DNA from: Tenrec ecaudatus
Taxonomy: Eukaryota > Chordata > Mammalia > Afrosoricida > Tenrecidae
Direction of reading: 5' to 3'
Assembly: GCF_050624435.1 (NCBI RefSeq)
Contig: NC_134546.1
Span: 17,383,001-17,447,000, forward strand
Length of the DNA stretch: 64,000 nt
Shown here: one piece after another, positions 1-10,075 of the stretch
How positions within the stretch are numbered: position 1 is the first letter of the stretch
Layout: each line of letters begins with the position of its first letter
Translations under genes and position numbers: made by a program
The notes under the pieces: model-generated
Told to the model about the DNA's origin: nothing
Seen by the model: the letters and a program-made list of their open reading frames with translations, nothing else
Database searches by the model: none

Positions 1-336
1 CACTTATTGGAATTTTTCCTTCAGAAATGTTGCGCATTCTCTCTGGAAGTGAACTTCTTTGAAGCTACCGGAATGCTTTTTTCAATCTCCAGGGCATGAA
101 ACCGATGTGCCTGAGAGATCGCCAGGCATTTAGCTTTGGGACACCATAGTGACCTCCCTCTTGCAGTCTGTTTGTGACCCTGAGCAAAGACAAGGTGCCT
201 CTGCTACTCGGGCCTATCTACACCCTGGCGCTCGCCCACCAGCCTGCTCTGCCATAGTCCCGTCCCCTCCAGCAGCCACAATGTTCATATCTGCTTTGCC
301 CATACCGCTCTCATTTCTGCTCTGAATTTCTTCAGA
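1..336. other. Unique sequence, nothing recognised
   Basis: No repeat, splice site pair or coding signal was recognised here. The same holds for 533-789 between the first two SINEs and for 991-1299. Confidence 0.5.
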
Positions 337-532
337 AGGAGCCCAGGTAGGGTAGTGGTTATGAGTTGGGCTGCAATCCTCAAGGTCAGCTGTTCAAACC
401 CACCAGCCGCTCCTCGGGAGAAGGACAGAGCTTTCTACTCCTGTAGAGTTCCCGTCTCAGAGACCCACAGGGGCAGTTCTGCCCTATCCTGTAGGCTCGC
501 TATGAGTTGCCATTGACCCGATGGCAGCCATA
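337..532 (+). repeat. AfroSINE (tRNA-derived SINE)
   Basis: A full-length copy. The tRNA-related head is GGAGCCCAGGTAGGGTAGTG, followed by a degenerate B box (TGTTCAAACCCACC). The body is GAGACCCACAGGGGCAGTTC and the tail is of the ATGAGTTGCCATTGACCCGA type, shared with RTE 3' ends. Confidence 0.88.
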
Positions 533-789
533 GGCCTTGCCGGCACTGCACATACTCCCTTACTATGTATATTGATGCTTGGCCCTTCACCGTCCAGCAT
601 CCCCATGCCCGTAGGCTCTTTGCTGCACCGCCTTCTGCCTCTTTCCTTGACCAGCTCTGTCTTGGGGGACCCGGGGACTGGCCACTTGAGAGGTGTAGCT
701 GAAAAGGTGAAAGGCTGCATGGAGATCCGCCTTGAACTTGACCTCTTGAACGACCTATATGAATGGCTTAAGAAGGCATCTAGGGGTTC

Positions 790-990
790 TGATGGCCTAT
801 CTGTTACACACTCGGCTGCTTACCAAAAAGGCTCATGATTTGAACTTGGTCAGTGACTCCCTGGGAAAAGATTTGGTGACCTGGACCCCTAGGGGTTGCA
901 GCTTATAAATGGCCTCCCTGGCGGTTCCACTCTGGACACAGGGGTCACCATGGGTCAAAATCAATTCGATGACCTCTAACAATAACAAAA
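790..990 (+). repeat. Diverged AfroSINE variant with RTE-like 3' tail
   Basis: The head keeps the order of the SINE (GTTACACACTCGGCTGCTTA, then GATTTGAACTTGG). The tail CACAGGGGTCACCATGGGTC followed by CAATTCGATG and CTAACAATAACAAAAG is the RTE/AfroSINE terminus. It is older and more diverged than the copy at 337. Confidence 0.65.
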
Positions 991-1299
991 GACATCTAGG
1001 CGGGTGGCCCTGAAGAAAGTTTCACAGAGGCTGTGCCTCCAGTGTGGTGCAGGGAGGCGGGCAGGAGAATCAGTGGACACAAAGGGCCCTGTCCCTGGAA
1101 CAAGGGGAATAAGTCTGACGACTGGTAGCCTCACCTGAGTAGCAAATGCAGCTGAGGGGTGAGATGGTGCCTCGGCCTCCCGGCCAAGCTGCCCGTCAGC
1201 AGAAACCAGGGAGGATGAAAGACAGACAGGGCTACTCTCAGGGTCATGACTGTGCAAACAGAGGCAGGATTCATTCTTCCTTTCCAGCCTGGACCCTTT

Positions 1300-1513
1300 C
1301 ACTTCGCTTCGTTGCCTCATTGATCTTGTTAGGATTTCTGGTATAATACCAACTAGAAACAGTGAGCATGAACATGCTGGTCTTGAAAAGTTTTCAGTCT
1401 TTCACCAGTAAGTATAAGTTTGAGGTTAACTGTGAATACTTATAAGTGATTTTTGTCAGGTTAAAAGTTGACATTGTAATTCTAATTGGTTGACTATTTT
1501 TGTCAAGAAAGGG
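1300..1513 (-). repeat. Old L1 (ORF2 region), left piece
   Basis: The plus strand reads as the antisense of the L1 ORF2 reverse-transcriptase region (AGGATTTCTGGTATAAT, then TTTTCAGTCTTTCACCAGTA). It breaks off at TTTTTGTCAAGAAAGGG and resumes at 2967 after a young L1. The two parts together are one ancient element. Confidence 0.65.
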
Positions 1514-2966
1514 TTTTCAAAGGGATCTAAAATTGAAGGCAAGGAGGGCGTAGAATGCCTGGTGGGGTTTGATCAAGTGCAATGTAGCCAGGAGAAATTA
1601 CTGAGAGTTGAATGAAGGTTGGACATGATAGTGGGACAGGAGGAAAGCAAAAGAAAATAGAAGAAAGAACTAGGAGGCAAAAAACATGTATGGAGGTATA
1701 AATATAGGCATGTATATATGTAAGTATATTAATATATAAAGATAGAGATATAAGTGTGTGTACATATATTTATAGGTTAAATATTAAGGTAACAGACAGA
1801 CATTGGGTCTCTATTCAAGTCCTCCCTCAATACAAGAACACTTTGTTCTAATAACCTGTCATCCTGTGATGCTCACCTTCCTGACATAATCACTGAAGTA
1901 AAAAATGGGTGCATAAACAAATATGGTGAAGAGAGCGGATGGTGCCCAGCTATTAAAAGATATAGCATTGGGGTCTTAAAGGCTTGAAGTTAAACAAGCA
2001 GCTACCTAGCAGGGAAGCAACAAAGTCCACATGGAAGAAGCACATCAGCCTGTGTGATCATGAGATGTCGACTGGATCAGACATGAGGCATCAGAAGACC
2101 TAAAACAATCAAATTATGTAGACGCAAATGATGGGGGTCCGAGTGGAGACCCAAAGCCCCTGTGTAGGCAATTAGACATCCTCTCACAGAAGGATCACAA
2201 GGAATGAACGAGTCAGCCAGGGTTCAGCATAGCACTAACGAACAACATTCTTTAATGCTTCCTCTCCCCACTATCATGATCCCAGTTCTACCTTACAAAT
2301 CTGGCTAGACCAGAGCACGTACACTGGTACAGATAAAGTTCTCAACACACGGAATCCAGGACAGAGGAACCCCTTAGGAACAGTAATGGGAGTAGCAAGA
2401 CCAAGAGGGCAGGCCCTACCAAATTTTAACATCGGTAAAGTGAGACACCATTGATAAAACTCATATCCTGAGGAAATAGCCACATGGCAGAGGAAAACCA
2501 TATACCCTAGCTTGTCGTGCATTCTTTCCAAAAATCAGGACTTTTAAAAAATGCCACGGGACACAGGAAAAATTGTTAAAAATCGGGACTGTCCTGCCAA
2601 AAGCGGGATGTCTGGTCACCTTGCCTGGGAAGGTAGAGGGAGAAGGGGGAGAAATGGGGAACCAATCACACTGATCAACTGACACCCTCCGCTCACCATG
2701 GGAACGAACAACAGAAACGTGGGTGAAGGGAGACAGCAGATGGTGTACGATATGAAAATAATAATTTGTATTTTATCAAGGGGTCACAAAGGGGAGGGAA
2801 AGGGAGGGTTAAAAGAGGAGCTGATACCAAGGGCTCAAGTAGAAAGAAAATGTTTTGAAAATGATGATGGAACATATGTACAAATGTGCTTGACACAATT
2901 GATGTATGGATTGTGATAAGAGCTGTAAGAGCCCCAATAAAATGATTTATTAGAAAAAAAAAGAAC
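1514..2966 (+). mobile_element. Young L1 3' end, 5'-truncated
   Basis: This is the 3'UTR of the same L1 family as the 16.66-22.82 kb copy. It shares the segments GCATATATTTATAGG-like, GAAGACAAATGTGTGCATAA-like, GCAACAAAGTCCACATGGAA and the terminal CCCCAATAAAATGATTTATT with an A tail. It contains no ORF2 sequence. It sits inside an old minus-strand L1, and a foreign block near 2402-2622 interrupts it. Confidence 0.85.
2402..2622. repeat. Unclassified insertion inside the young L1 3'UTR
   Basis: Compared with the L1 copies at 22440 and 43680, this copy has about 220 extra bases between the CAAGACCAAGAGGGCAGG part and the GGGAAGGTAGAGGGAGAA part. The extra block contains AAAAATCAGGAC and AAAAATCGGGAC, a short internal near-repeat, and ends near GGGATGTCTGGTCACC. 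I could not assign a family. Confidence 0.5.
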
Positions 2967-3620
2967 GAAAGACAGCGTGTTGAATTTTGTCAGATGTTTT
3001 CACTAATCTATTGAAATGCTTATGTGATTTTTCCTTTTATTCACTTAATATGATTTATTACTTTGATATTTATTTCCCCCCTGCATATTGAATCGTGGCC
3101 AGCTTCGATTTCTGGGCTAAATTCCACTTAGTCATGATGTGCAATACTTTTATACACAGCTGAACTTGCTTTACTCATTTTGTTAAGGGGTTTGCCTCTG
3201 TTTTCACAGGGGATATTAATCTTAAGTTCTCTTTTCCAGTGATGTCTTTGTCTGCTTTGGGTTTTAATGTCTATACCAGCCTCATAGAATGAATTAGGAG
3301 AGAGCTATCTCCTCATCTATTTGGGGGAAAGAGATTGTGAAGGAATGGTGTTTTAGATCAGCAGTGGATAGAAGACAACTCCATCTGATCCTGGGTTCTT
3401 CTTTGTGGGAAGATTTAAAAAAAATTATTATTACTGGTTCAATAGACTGATCTATAATAGGTCTGTTCAGAGTTTCTATTTCTTCTTGAGTCAATTTTAG
3501 TAGTTTGCGTCTTTTGGGGAATTTGTCCATTTCATCCATGTTGTCTGTTTTGCTGGTGCATATGGTTCATAATATTTTTATTTGTTTATTTGAAATGAAC
3601 CTGCGTGTCACTAAAGACTA
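2967..3620 (-). repeat. Old L1 (ORF2 region), right piece
   Basis: Continuation of the 1300-1513 element. The minus strand reads a decayed L1 ORF2 segment with MDEMDKFPKRRKLLKLTQEE followed by IETLNRPI, the linker upstream of the reverse-transcriptase core. Many stops and small deletions mark it as ancient. Confidence 0.7.
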
Positions 3621-3774
3621 CAAGTCCATTCCAATTTTACTTTTCCTCCTCATTCTTTTTCTTTTTCTAAGCCACTTAGACCACTATTTAGGTTTGAGGG
3701 ATAAGAAATCTGGAGCGATTTTTGTTTGCTTGCTTTGTCCCAAGACCGAAATCAACAGCAGTCTCCCATTAAAC

Positions 3775-3989
3775 CCTCCATTTAGGTGGTTCTTCTGCAT
3801 GGATTCTGTGAGTCTAAAGAGGAATTTATGGAATAGTATTGGACATATGGGTTAATATTGGAATTATGGACTTGATATGGACTGGGCTGGGATGTTTTCT
3901 TAATGCACAATTACTCTTTATATAAAGCTCTTTCTTATACACATCTGAGCCTCTCTGGATTTATCTTTCTAGTCTAACCAGACTAACAC
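3775..3989 (+). repeat. LTR 3' part, same family as 44125-44632
   Basis: It shares ATGGACTTGATATGGACTGG, a TATAAAGCTCTTTCTTATAC-like segment and the end CCAGACTAACACAC with the LTR at 44.1 kb. Only the 3' half is recognisable. Confidence 0.6.
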
Positions 3990-5775
3990 ACATGTCCAAC
4001 TTTCACATGCATATGAGACTATTGAAATACCATGGCTTGGGTCAAGCACACCTTCATTCTCAAAATACTCTCTTTGCCTTTCAATACTCCAGAGAGGTCT
4101 TTCAATACTCTAGAGAGGTCTTTCAATACTCTAGAGAGGTCTTTCAATACTCTAGAGAGGTCTTCAATACTCTAGAGAGGTCTTTCAATACTCTAGAGAG
4201 GTCTTCAATACTCTAGAGAGGTCTTTCAATACTCTAGAGAGGTCTTTCAATACTCTAGAGAGGTCTTCAATACTCTAGAGAGGTCTTTCAATACTCTAGA
4301 GAGGTCTTCAATACTCTAGAGAGGTCTTCAATACTCTAGAGAGGTCTTCAATACTCTAGAGAGGTCTTTCAATACTCTAGAGAGGTCTTCAATACTCTAG
4401 AGAGGTCTTCAATACTCTAGAGAGGTCTTCAATACTCTAGAGAGGTCTTTCAATACTCTAGAGAGGTCTTCAATACTCTAGAGAGGTCTTTCAATACTCT
4501 AGAGAGGTCTTTCAATACTCTAGAGAGGTCTTCAATACTCTAGAGAGGTCTTCAATACTCTAGAGAGGTCTTCAATACTCTAGAGAGGTCTTTCAATACT
4601 CTAGAGAGGTCTTTCAATACTCTAGAGAGGTCTTCAATACTCTAGAGAGGTCTTTCAATACTCTAGAGAGGTCTTTCAATACTCTAGAGAGGTCTTCAAT
4701 ACTCTAGAGAGGGCTTTCAATACTCTAGAGAGGTCTTTCAATACTCTAGAGAGGTCTTCAATACTCTAGAGAGGTCTTTCAATACTCTAGAGAGGTCTTT
4801 CAATACTCTAGAGAGGTCTTCAATACTCTAGAGAGGTCTTTCAATACTCTAGAGAGGTCTTTCAATACTCTAGAGAGGTCTTCAATACTCTAGAGAGGTC
4901 TTTCAATACTCTAGAGAGGTCTTTCAATACTCTAGAGAGGTCTTCAATACTCTAGAGAGGTCTTTCAATACTCTAGAGAGGTCTTCAATACTCTAGAGAG
5001 GTCTTTCAATACTCTAGAGAGGTCTTCAATACTCTAGAGAGGTCTTCAATACTCTAGAGAGGTCTTTCAATACTCTAGAGAGGTCTTCAATACTCTAGAG
5101 AGGTCTTCAATACTCTAGAGAGGTCTTCAACACTCTAGAGAGGTCTTTCAATACTCTAGAGAGGTCTTTCAATACTCTAGAGAGGTCTTCAATACTCTAG
5201 AGAGGTCTTTCAATACTCTAGAGAGGTCTTCAATACTCTAGAGAGGTCTTTAATACTCTAGAGAGGTCTTCAATACTCTAGAGAGGTCTTCAATACTCTA
5301 GAGAGGTCTTCAATACTCTAGAGAGGTCTTCAATACTCTAGAGAGGTCTTCAATACTCTAGAGAGGTCTTTCAATACTCTAGAGAGGTCTTCAATACTCT
5401 AGAGAGGTCTTCAACACTCTAGAGAGGTCTTGTGCAGCAGATTTGCCCCATGCAATGAGTCTTTTGATCTCTTGACTGCCGCTTCTGTGAGCATTGATTG
5501 TGGTTCTGAACAAGACAAACGCCTTGACAACTTCCATCTGTTCCTTTTTATCACAATGTTCCCAAGTGGTCTGATTGTGAACATTCTGGTCTTCTTTAAA
5601 CTGAATTGTACCCCAGACTGAAGGTTGCAATCAGCAAGTGCCTCAAGTCCTCCTCACTTTCACCAGGCAAGGTTGTGTCATCTTCATAGTGAAAGTTGTT
5701 AAACAAAAAAGCCTTCCTCCAATCTCGAGACCACATTCCTCTTCATGGAACCCAGCTTCTAGAAGCGTTTGCACT
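3990..5775 (-). pseudogene. RTE (BovB-like) reverse-transcriptase fragment expanded by a minisatellite
   Basis: The flanks of the minisatellite are one RTE copy on the minus strand. The right flank encodes INAHRSGSQEIKRLIAWGKS followed by AAQDLSRVL, which matches the segment just after the RT catalytic core in BovB-type LINEs. The left flank (GACTATTGAAATACCATGGC on plus) is the next part of the same ORF. In the related copy at 7.6 kb these parts are separated by one unit only, so the array is an expansion within the element. No intact enzyme remains. Confidence 0.8.
4079..5429. repeat. Minisatellite, 20/21-bp unit, about 66 copies
   Basis: The unit is TTCAATACTCTAGAGAGGTC with an optional extra T, giving interspersed 20- and 21-bp versions. 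Total length is 1.35 kb. Copies are nearly identical; rare variants are CTCCAGAG in the first unit, GGGCTTTC near 4710, CAACACTC near 5130 and 5412, and TTTAATAC near 5250. Such homogeneity implies recent expansion. Each unit holds the palindrome CTCTAGAG and so an XbaI-like TCTAGA core. Confidence 0.98.
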
Positions 5776-6624
5776 GGGGAACGAAAATAACCAGCTTTTC
5801 TAGTTTTCCCCAGCGAAAAGGTTGCTCCGAATAACACACATTTGCTCTTATCCCAAATGGAAGTGTTATTTTATAACTTAAAACACACCTGGTTTTAATC
5901 TCGTGTCTAAACATTTTTCTCCTGATTCTTTGACCTGAACGTAAGTTTAGAGGTGAGGTGGAGTGGAAGAAAGAAAAACTGGAGAAAATATCATCTGCAA
6001 GCAGTCTGTAAATTCCAGCCTTGATAATATTACTCTCCAGAGAATCCTACCTGAGAGTGGATGGTATTTCAGATACAGCTGATTCCACTCAGTGTTTCTA
6101 GGCAGTGCTTCCTCTACAGCCACACGCCAGCCTGAAGGGAACAGGGCAGAGCAATGATGAGCACCGGACACTGCAGGTGGGAGGGCAGACCCAAGCTGAG
6201 ACCCCGAATAAAGCCTGTCACTCACGCTCCAGTCTTCAGGGTTGTGTCATCTGTAGGCAATTAGTACCCACCTCCTGTTGGCTGGATTCATTGAGTTAAT
6301 AATTACAGAGAGTGCCTAGCACATAATCATTTGCAATTACTTCGTCCAATTATTGTTATTAGTAGCAGTAAATCACACCATTATAACTTAATGCTTTTTT
6401 TAAGGGTTTACTTTAAGGCATTGATTCTGATGTGTAGGTCATTTTCACCCGGTTCCCACACTCCTAGCCATTTCCAGCTTGTGAGAGAAATAGCATGGAC
6501 ATTGGAGTTCAAGTCTTGGTCTCTCACTAGTCAAGGGCCTTTGGAAAGTCAGAACACTCATTGTGTTTTGGTAAAAACGGAATGCATTGTGGACTTCTTG
6601 GTAGAGTTACTTTAAGACCTGGAA
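5776..6624. other. Mostly unique sequence with possible MIR traces
   Basis: No gene was seen. Around 6480-6560 the words GGAGTTCAAGTCTTGGTCTC and GGGCCTTTGGAAAGTC resemble a decayed MIR. The remainder was not recognised. Confidence 0.4.
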
Positions 6625-6825
6625 CTATTCATAGGGTATTGTTTTGTTTTTCTCTTTCATGTCTATCTATGTAAGATAGGCAGGATAAACAATCTCAAGG
6701 AGAGAACAACAGGACCAATGGTTCCAGGGGACAGAGGAGAGAAGGAGGTGGGGGCAAGGGAGCCAACAAACCTAGGCACAAGGGAACAACAAGAGATCTA
6801 AATTCTGGTTACCTTAAAGATGAGA
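6625..6825 (+). repeat. L1 3'UTR fragment
   Basis: It matches the internal 3'UTR of the 16.66 kb L1 near 21390-21520: AGGATAAACAATCTCAAGGA, then GGGACCAATGG-like and AGGCACAAGGGAACAACAAG. It is isolated from any 3' end. Confidence 0.65.
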
Positions 6826-7284
6826 GTTAGGCCAACAGTTTTATAGCCCATGATGAAAGACAATTTAGATAATCTCTAAATGCTAGTTTATCATCTTGGA
6901 TTAGATCTTTTGTTTTAAATTCAAATATCAATTTTTTTGAAACCTCAAGACTAACTGTAATTATGAATTCCACTGACAAATGAAAGGAAAGCTGTGCACT
7001 CCTAAGGGAAAGAAAGGATGAATGGTGAGTAGGAAGGCCACATGGCCATGTAACCTCTAGAGAACGGGCTGATAGCCTAACCTTCAACAGATGGATATTT
7101 CCAGGTCATAGAGCTCTGAGAAGACTGGAATCTTTAGAAACACAATTTAACACTGCTGCACAATATGATATTCAACCTGTTCTATTGACAAGCATAATAC
7201 TCTAAGCAAACTGGAGAACAGAACATGGAAGAAACAATCAGATTGGAATTGTTTAAGGTAGGGTTTGGGGACTCATACTAAATT
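6826..7284. other. Unique sequence, nothing recognised
   Basis: AT-rich unique DNA, with no coding or repeat signal that I can name. Confidence 0.4.
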
Positions 7285-7895
7285 ACAATTAGAGAAGCTG
7301 GATTATAAGAAAAAGATTGTAGCTTCAAGGTTGGAGGAAGGTTCATTAACACCTTCTGACATAAGCAAGTGACACAACCTTGCTTGCTGAAAGTGAGGAA
7401 GACATGAAGCATTTGCTGGTGAGGATCAGTATGGATTACAACTCAATGGAAAGAATACCAAAAGTCTCACAACTGGACCAATAGGTAATCTCATGATAAA
7501 TGGAGAAAAGATGGAAATTGTCAAGGATTTTGTGGGTCCACAATCAATGCTCAAAGAAACAGCAGTCAAGAAATCACAAGATGCAGTGCATTAGGTCCAT
7601 GTGCTGCACAAGACCTCTTTAGAGTATTGGAAAGCAGGGAGGTTACTTTGAGAACTAAAGTGTGCTTGACCCAAGCCCTGGTATTTTCAATTGCTTCATA
7701 TGTCCGTGAAAGTTGGACACTGAATAAGAAAGAGTGAAGAAGAGTCTATACGTTTTACTTGTGGTGCTGGAGAAGAATATTGAAGGTGCCATGGACTATC
7801 AAAAGGAAAAACAAATCTGTCTTGGCAGAAGTACAGCCAGAATGCTCCTTGGAGGCAAGCATAGCAAGACTTCATCTCATGTATGAGGAGTACCC
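7285..7895 (+). pseudogene. RTE (BovB-like) ORF2 fragment, C-terminal half
   Basis: Sense-strand BovB-type sequence. Recognisable in order are a remnant of the region after the RT core (GACACAACCTTGCTTGCTGA), the HKTSLEYWKA-like segment at 7610, and the C-terminal block LWCWRRILKVPWTIKRKNKS at 7759, followed by VLAEVQPECSLEASIARL. The last block is typical of RTE ORF2. Frameshifts separate the segments. It ends near 7895, just before a mariner element. Confidence 0.82.
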
Positions 7896-7989
7896 CAACA
7901 ACCGGAATTGCTCTGGGTGGAGTGGAGCTTTCGTAGTATACATTTTCCCTGATAGGTGAGCATAGAGCAACTCGCTCTGAGTTAGTGCA

Positions 7990-8850
7990 CCCAGTGGCAT
8001 CACCTGGGGAGGTTCTCTCCAGTCACAGTGAATGTTTTCATAAAAGCAGTTTCCCTCAAACCTCATTTATTTTCGTGATGGCAAATTTAAGAGCAGCGTG
8101 CAGCTGTGAAATTTTGTTTCCTGCTCAGGAAAAGTGCAGCAAAAACTGAGGGGTTTTGTTGTTTCAGAAAAGGTGAAATGTCGATTGATGACAAACCTCG
8201 TTCTGGACATCCGTCAACTTCCTGAACAGATGAAAATGCTGACAAAATCCATGCCCTCTGATCAATGCCGGACCACTGAAGAGATGGGCAACTTAACTGG
8301 ACTATGTTGGCGCTCAGTTCAGGAAATTTTAATGGAAGATTTGGGAATAAGAAGGGTCACTGTAAAATGTGTGCCTCGGGTTCTGATTGACCAGAAAAAA
8401 GAAAGTCGTGTGGAAACATGCTGTGCTTTGAAAGAACATCTCTGAAACAACTCAGACTTTTCCCCAAGGTCATTACTGGTGAAGGGACATGGTGCCCTTA
8501 TGACTCTGAAAGCAAACATCAGTCGAGCCAGTGGAAGACGCCATAGTCACCTCACCCTAAAAGAGCTCTTCAAGTGAAATATCAAAGGTCAAGATGATGC
8601 TCATTTCGGTTTGTTTTTTTGTTGTTGTTGTTTTTATGTGAGGGGGATAGTGCATTTGGAGTTCATTCCACCAGGTCGAACTGTTCATCAAACTTTCTAT
8701 TTAGAGGTTCTGAAAAGTTTGCGTAACAGTGTGTGACAAAAAAAGGCCTGATTTGTGGCAGATGGGGGATAGGTTTTGCCACCATGACAATGCACCTGCT
8801 CACCCAGCCATCTCAGTGCACCAGTTTGGGGCACACAAAACAACAAAATA
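7990..8850 (+). pseudogene. Mariner (Tc1/mariner) transposase relic
   Basis: Decayed transposase in the order of mariner proteins. First comes a helix-turn-helix segment: EEMGNLTGLCWRSVQEILME at about 8280, then DLGIRRVTVKCVPRVLIDQK. Next is the first catalytic region, ITGEGTW at about 8470, where the usual Asp of ITGDETW is Glu. Then come IHHDNAPAH-like residues (HHDNAPAHPAISVHQF) at about 8780, which keep the second catalytic Asp. Stops and frameshifts are present, and the third catalytic Asp region is not seen. The element is dead. No terminal inverted repeats were recognised. Confidence 0.82.
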
Positions 8851-8867
8851 AAGACAGCCTGCCTCTC

Positions 8868-9800
8868 TAGCCTCACCTGTCTTACGCAACTGACCTTGCT
8901 CCCTGAGACTTCTTTTTGTCTCCCCTCCTCTTTACCAAGAACGATGTCCTTCTCCAAGGACTAGTTTCTCCTGACAACATGTCCCAAGTACGTAAGAGGA
9001 AGTCTAGCCATCCATGCTTCCAAGGAGCACTCTGGATGCACTTCTTCCGAGACAGATTTGTTTGTCTTTTTTGGCCATCCACGGCACCTTGGCCAGCCCC
9101 ACAGCTCAAACGCATCGGTTCTTCTTCAGACTTCCTTATTCAATGTCCAACTTTCATACACTTATGAGGCAATGGCCAGGACTTGGGTCAGGGGCACCTT
9201 AGTCCTCAAAGTAACCTCCTTGTTTTCAGTACTCTAAAACGGTATTGTGCGGCACATTGACCTAATGCCACGCATCTTTTGCTCTCTTGGCTGTGCTTCC
9301 GTGAGTGCTGATTGTGGAATCAACAAGATGAAATCCTTGGCAGCTTCAACCTTTCACCATGTTACCTATTGGTCCAGTGGTGAGGATGCTGGTCTTCCTT
9401 CCATTGAGTCGTCACCCACACTGAAGGTTGCAATCCTTGATCTTCATCAGCAAGCGCTTCGAGTCCTCCTCCCTTTCAGCAAGCAAGGCTGTGTCATTTG
9501 CACATCCCAAGAAATGGTTAATGAGCCCTCTTCCACATATCACATTCCTGTTCATATCATCTAGCTTCTCTGATGACTTGCTCCGCAAGCAGATTGAACA
9601 AGTACGGTGAGAGGATACCACCCTGGCGCACCGCTTTCCTGACTCTAAACCACGCAATATGTCCCTGTTCTGTTCGCACCGCGGCCTCTTGATCCCTGTA
9701 CACATTCCCCATGAGCACCATGAAGTGCTCTGAAATCCCTTTCTCCTCAAGATGATCCGTAGTGTGCTATGGTCCACGGCGCCGAACGCCTTCAAACAGA
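8868..9800 (-). pseudogene. RTE (BovB-like) ORF2 fragment, RT core to C-terminus
   Basis: Minus-strand RTE of 0.93 kb. Reading 5' to 3' on that strand: KAFGAVDHSTLRIILRRKGF (RT motif with K-A-F-x-x-V-D-H), a shifted GVRQGGILSP-type motif, then NVICGRGLINHFLGCANDTA followed by LLAEREEDSKRLLMKIKDC. In the last segment the usual Y-A-D-D is CAND, so the catalytic pair is damaged. The C-terminal part near 8900-9130 is also preserved in broken frames. It faces the plus-strand RTE at 7285 across the mariner. Confidence 0.83.
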
Positions 9801-9879
9801 TGCAGTACCAGCGTGTGGGGTAAATTGCCAGCCCTTGGGCAAGCAGTCAGGTACAGGCCATCTGTGCTCTGCGGCGGCT

Positions 9880-10075
9880 GTTGTGAGGTGCCATGGCATC
9901 TGGCTCACCGTGATCCTCTGTACCCCAGAAAGATACCCTGCCCAGTCCTGCGCCACCCTGGCTGTTGCTGTCATGTCCCTGCCTTTCATCTCAGTGAAGG
10001 TCTTCCTCGCTCTCCACCTAAGCAAGCACAATGATCTTTCCCAAAGACTGGTCCCGTCTGCACCCTGGTTGGAGA
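9880..10075 (-). repeat. RTE 3' terminal fragment
   Basis: Antisense of the RTE 3' end: GTGAGGTGCCATGGCATCTG, then CCTGCGCCACCCTGGCTGTT and CAAAGACTGG. It is comparable with the better copy at 28972. Confidence 0.6.

Noticed and set aside
3992..4216. A repeat protein with FQYSREV units
   Set aside because: Translation of the minisatellite; the frame breaks where 20- and 21-bp units alternate, so no long repeat protein is possible.
4079..5429. CRISPR-like array of regular repeats
   Set aside because: There are no spacers. Units are contiguous 20/21-bp tandem copies in a mammalian genome, and the flanks are RTE.
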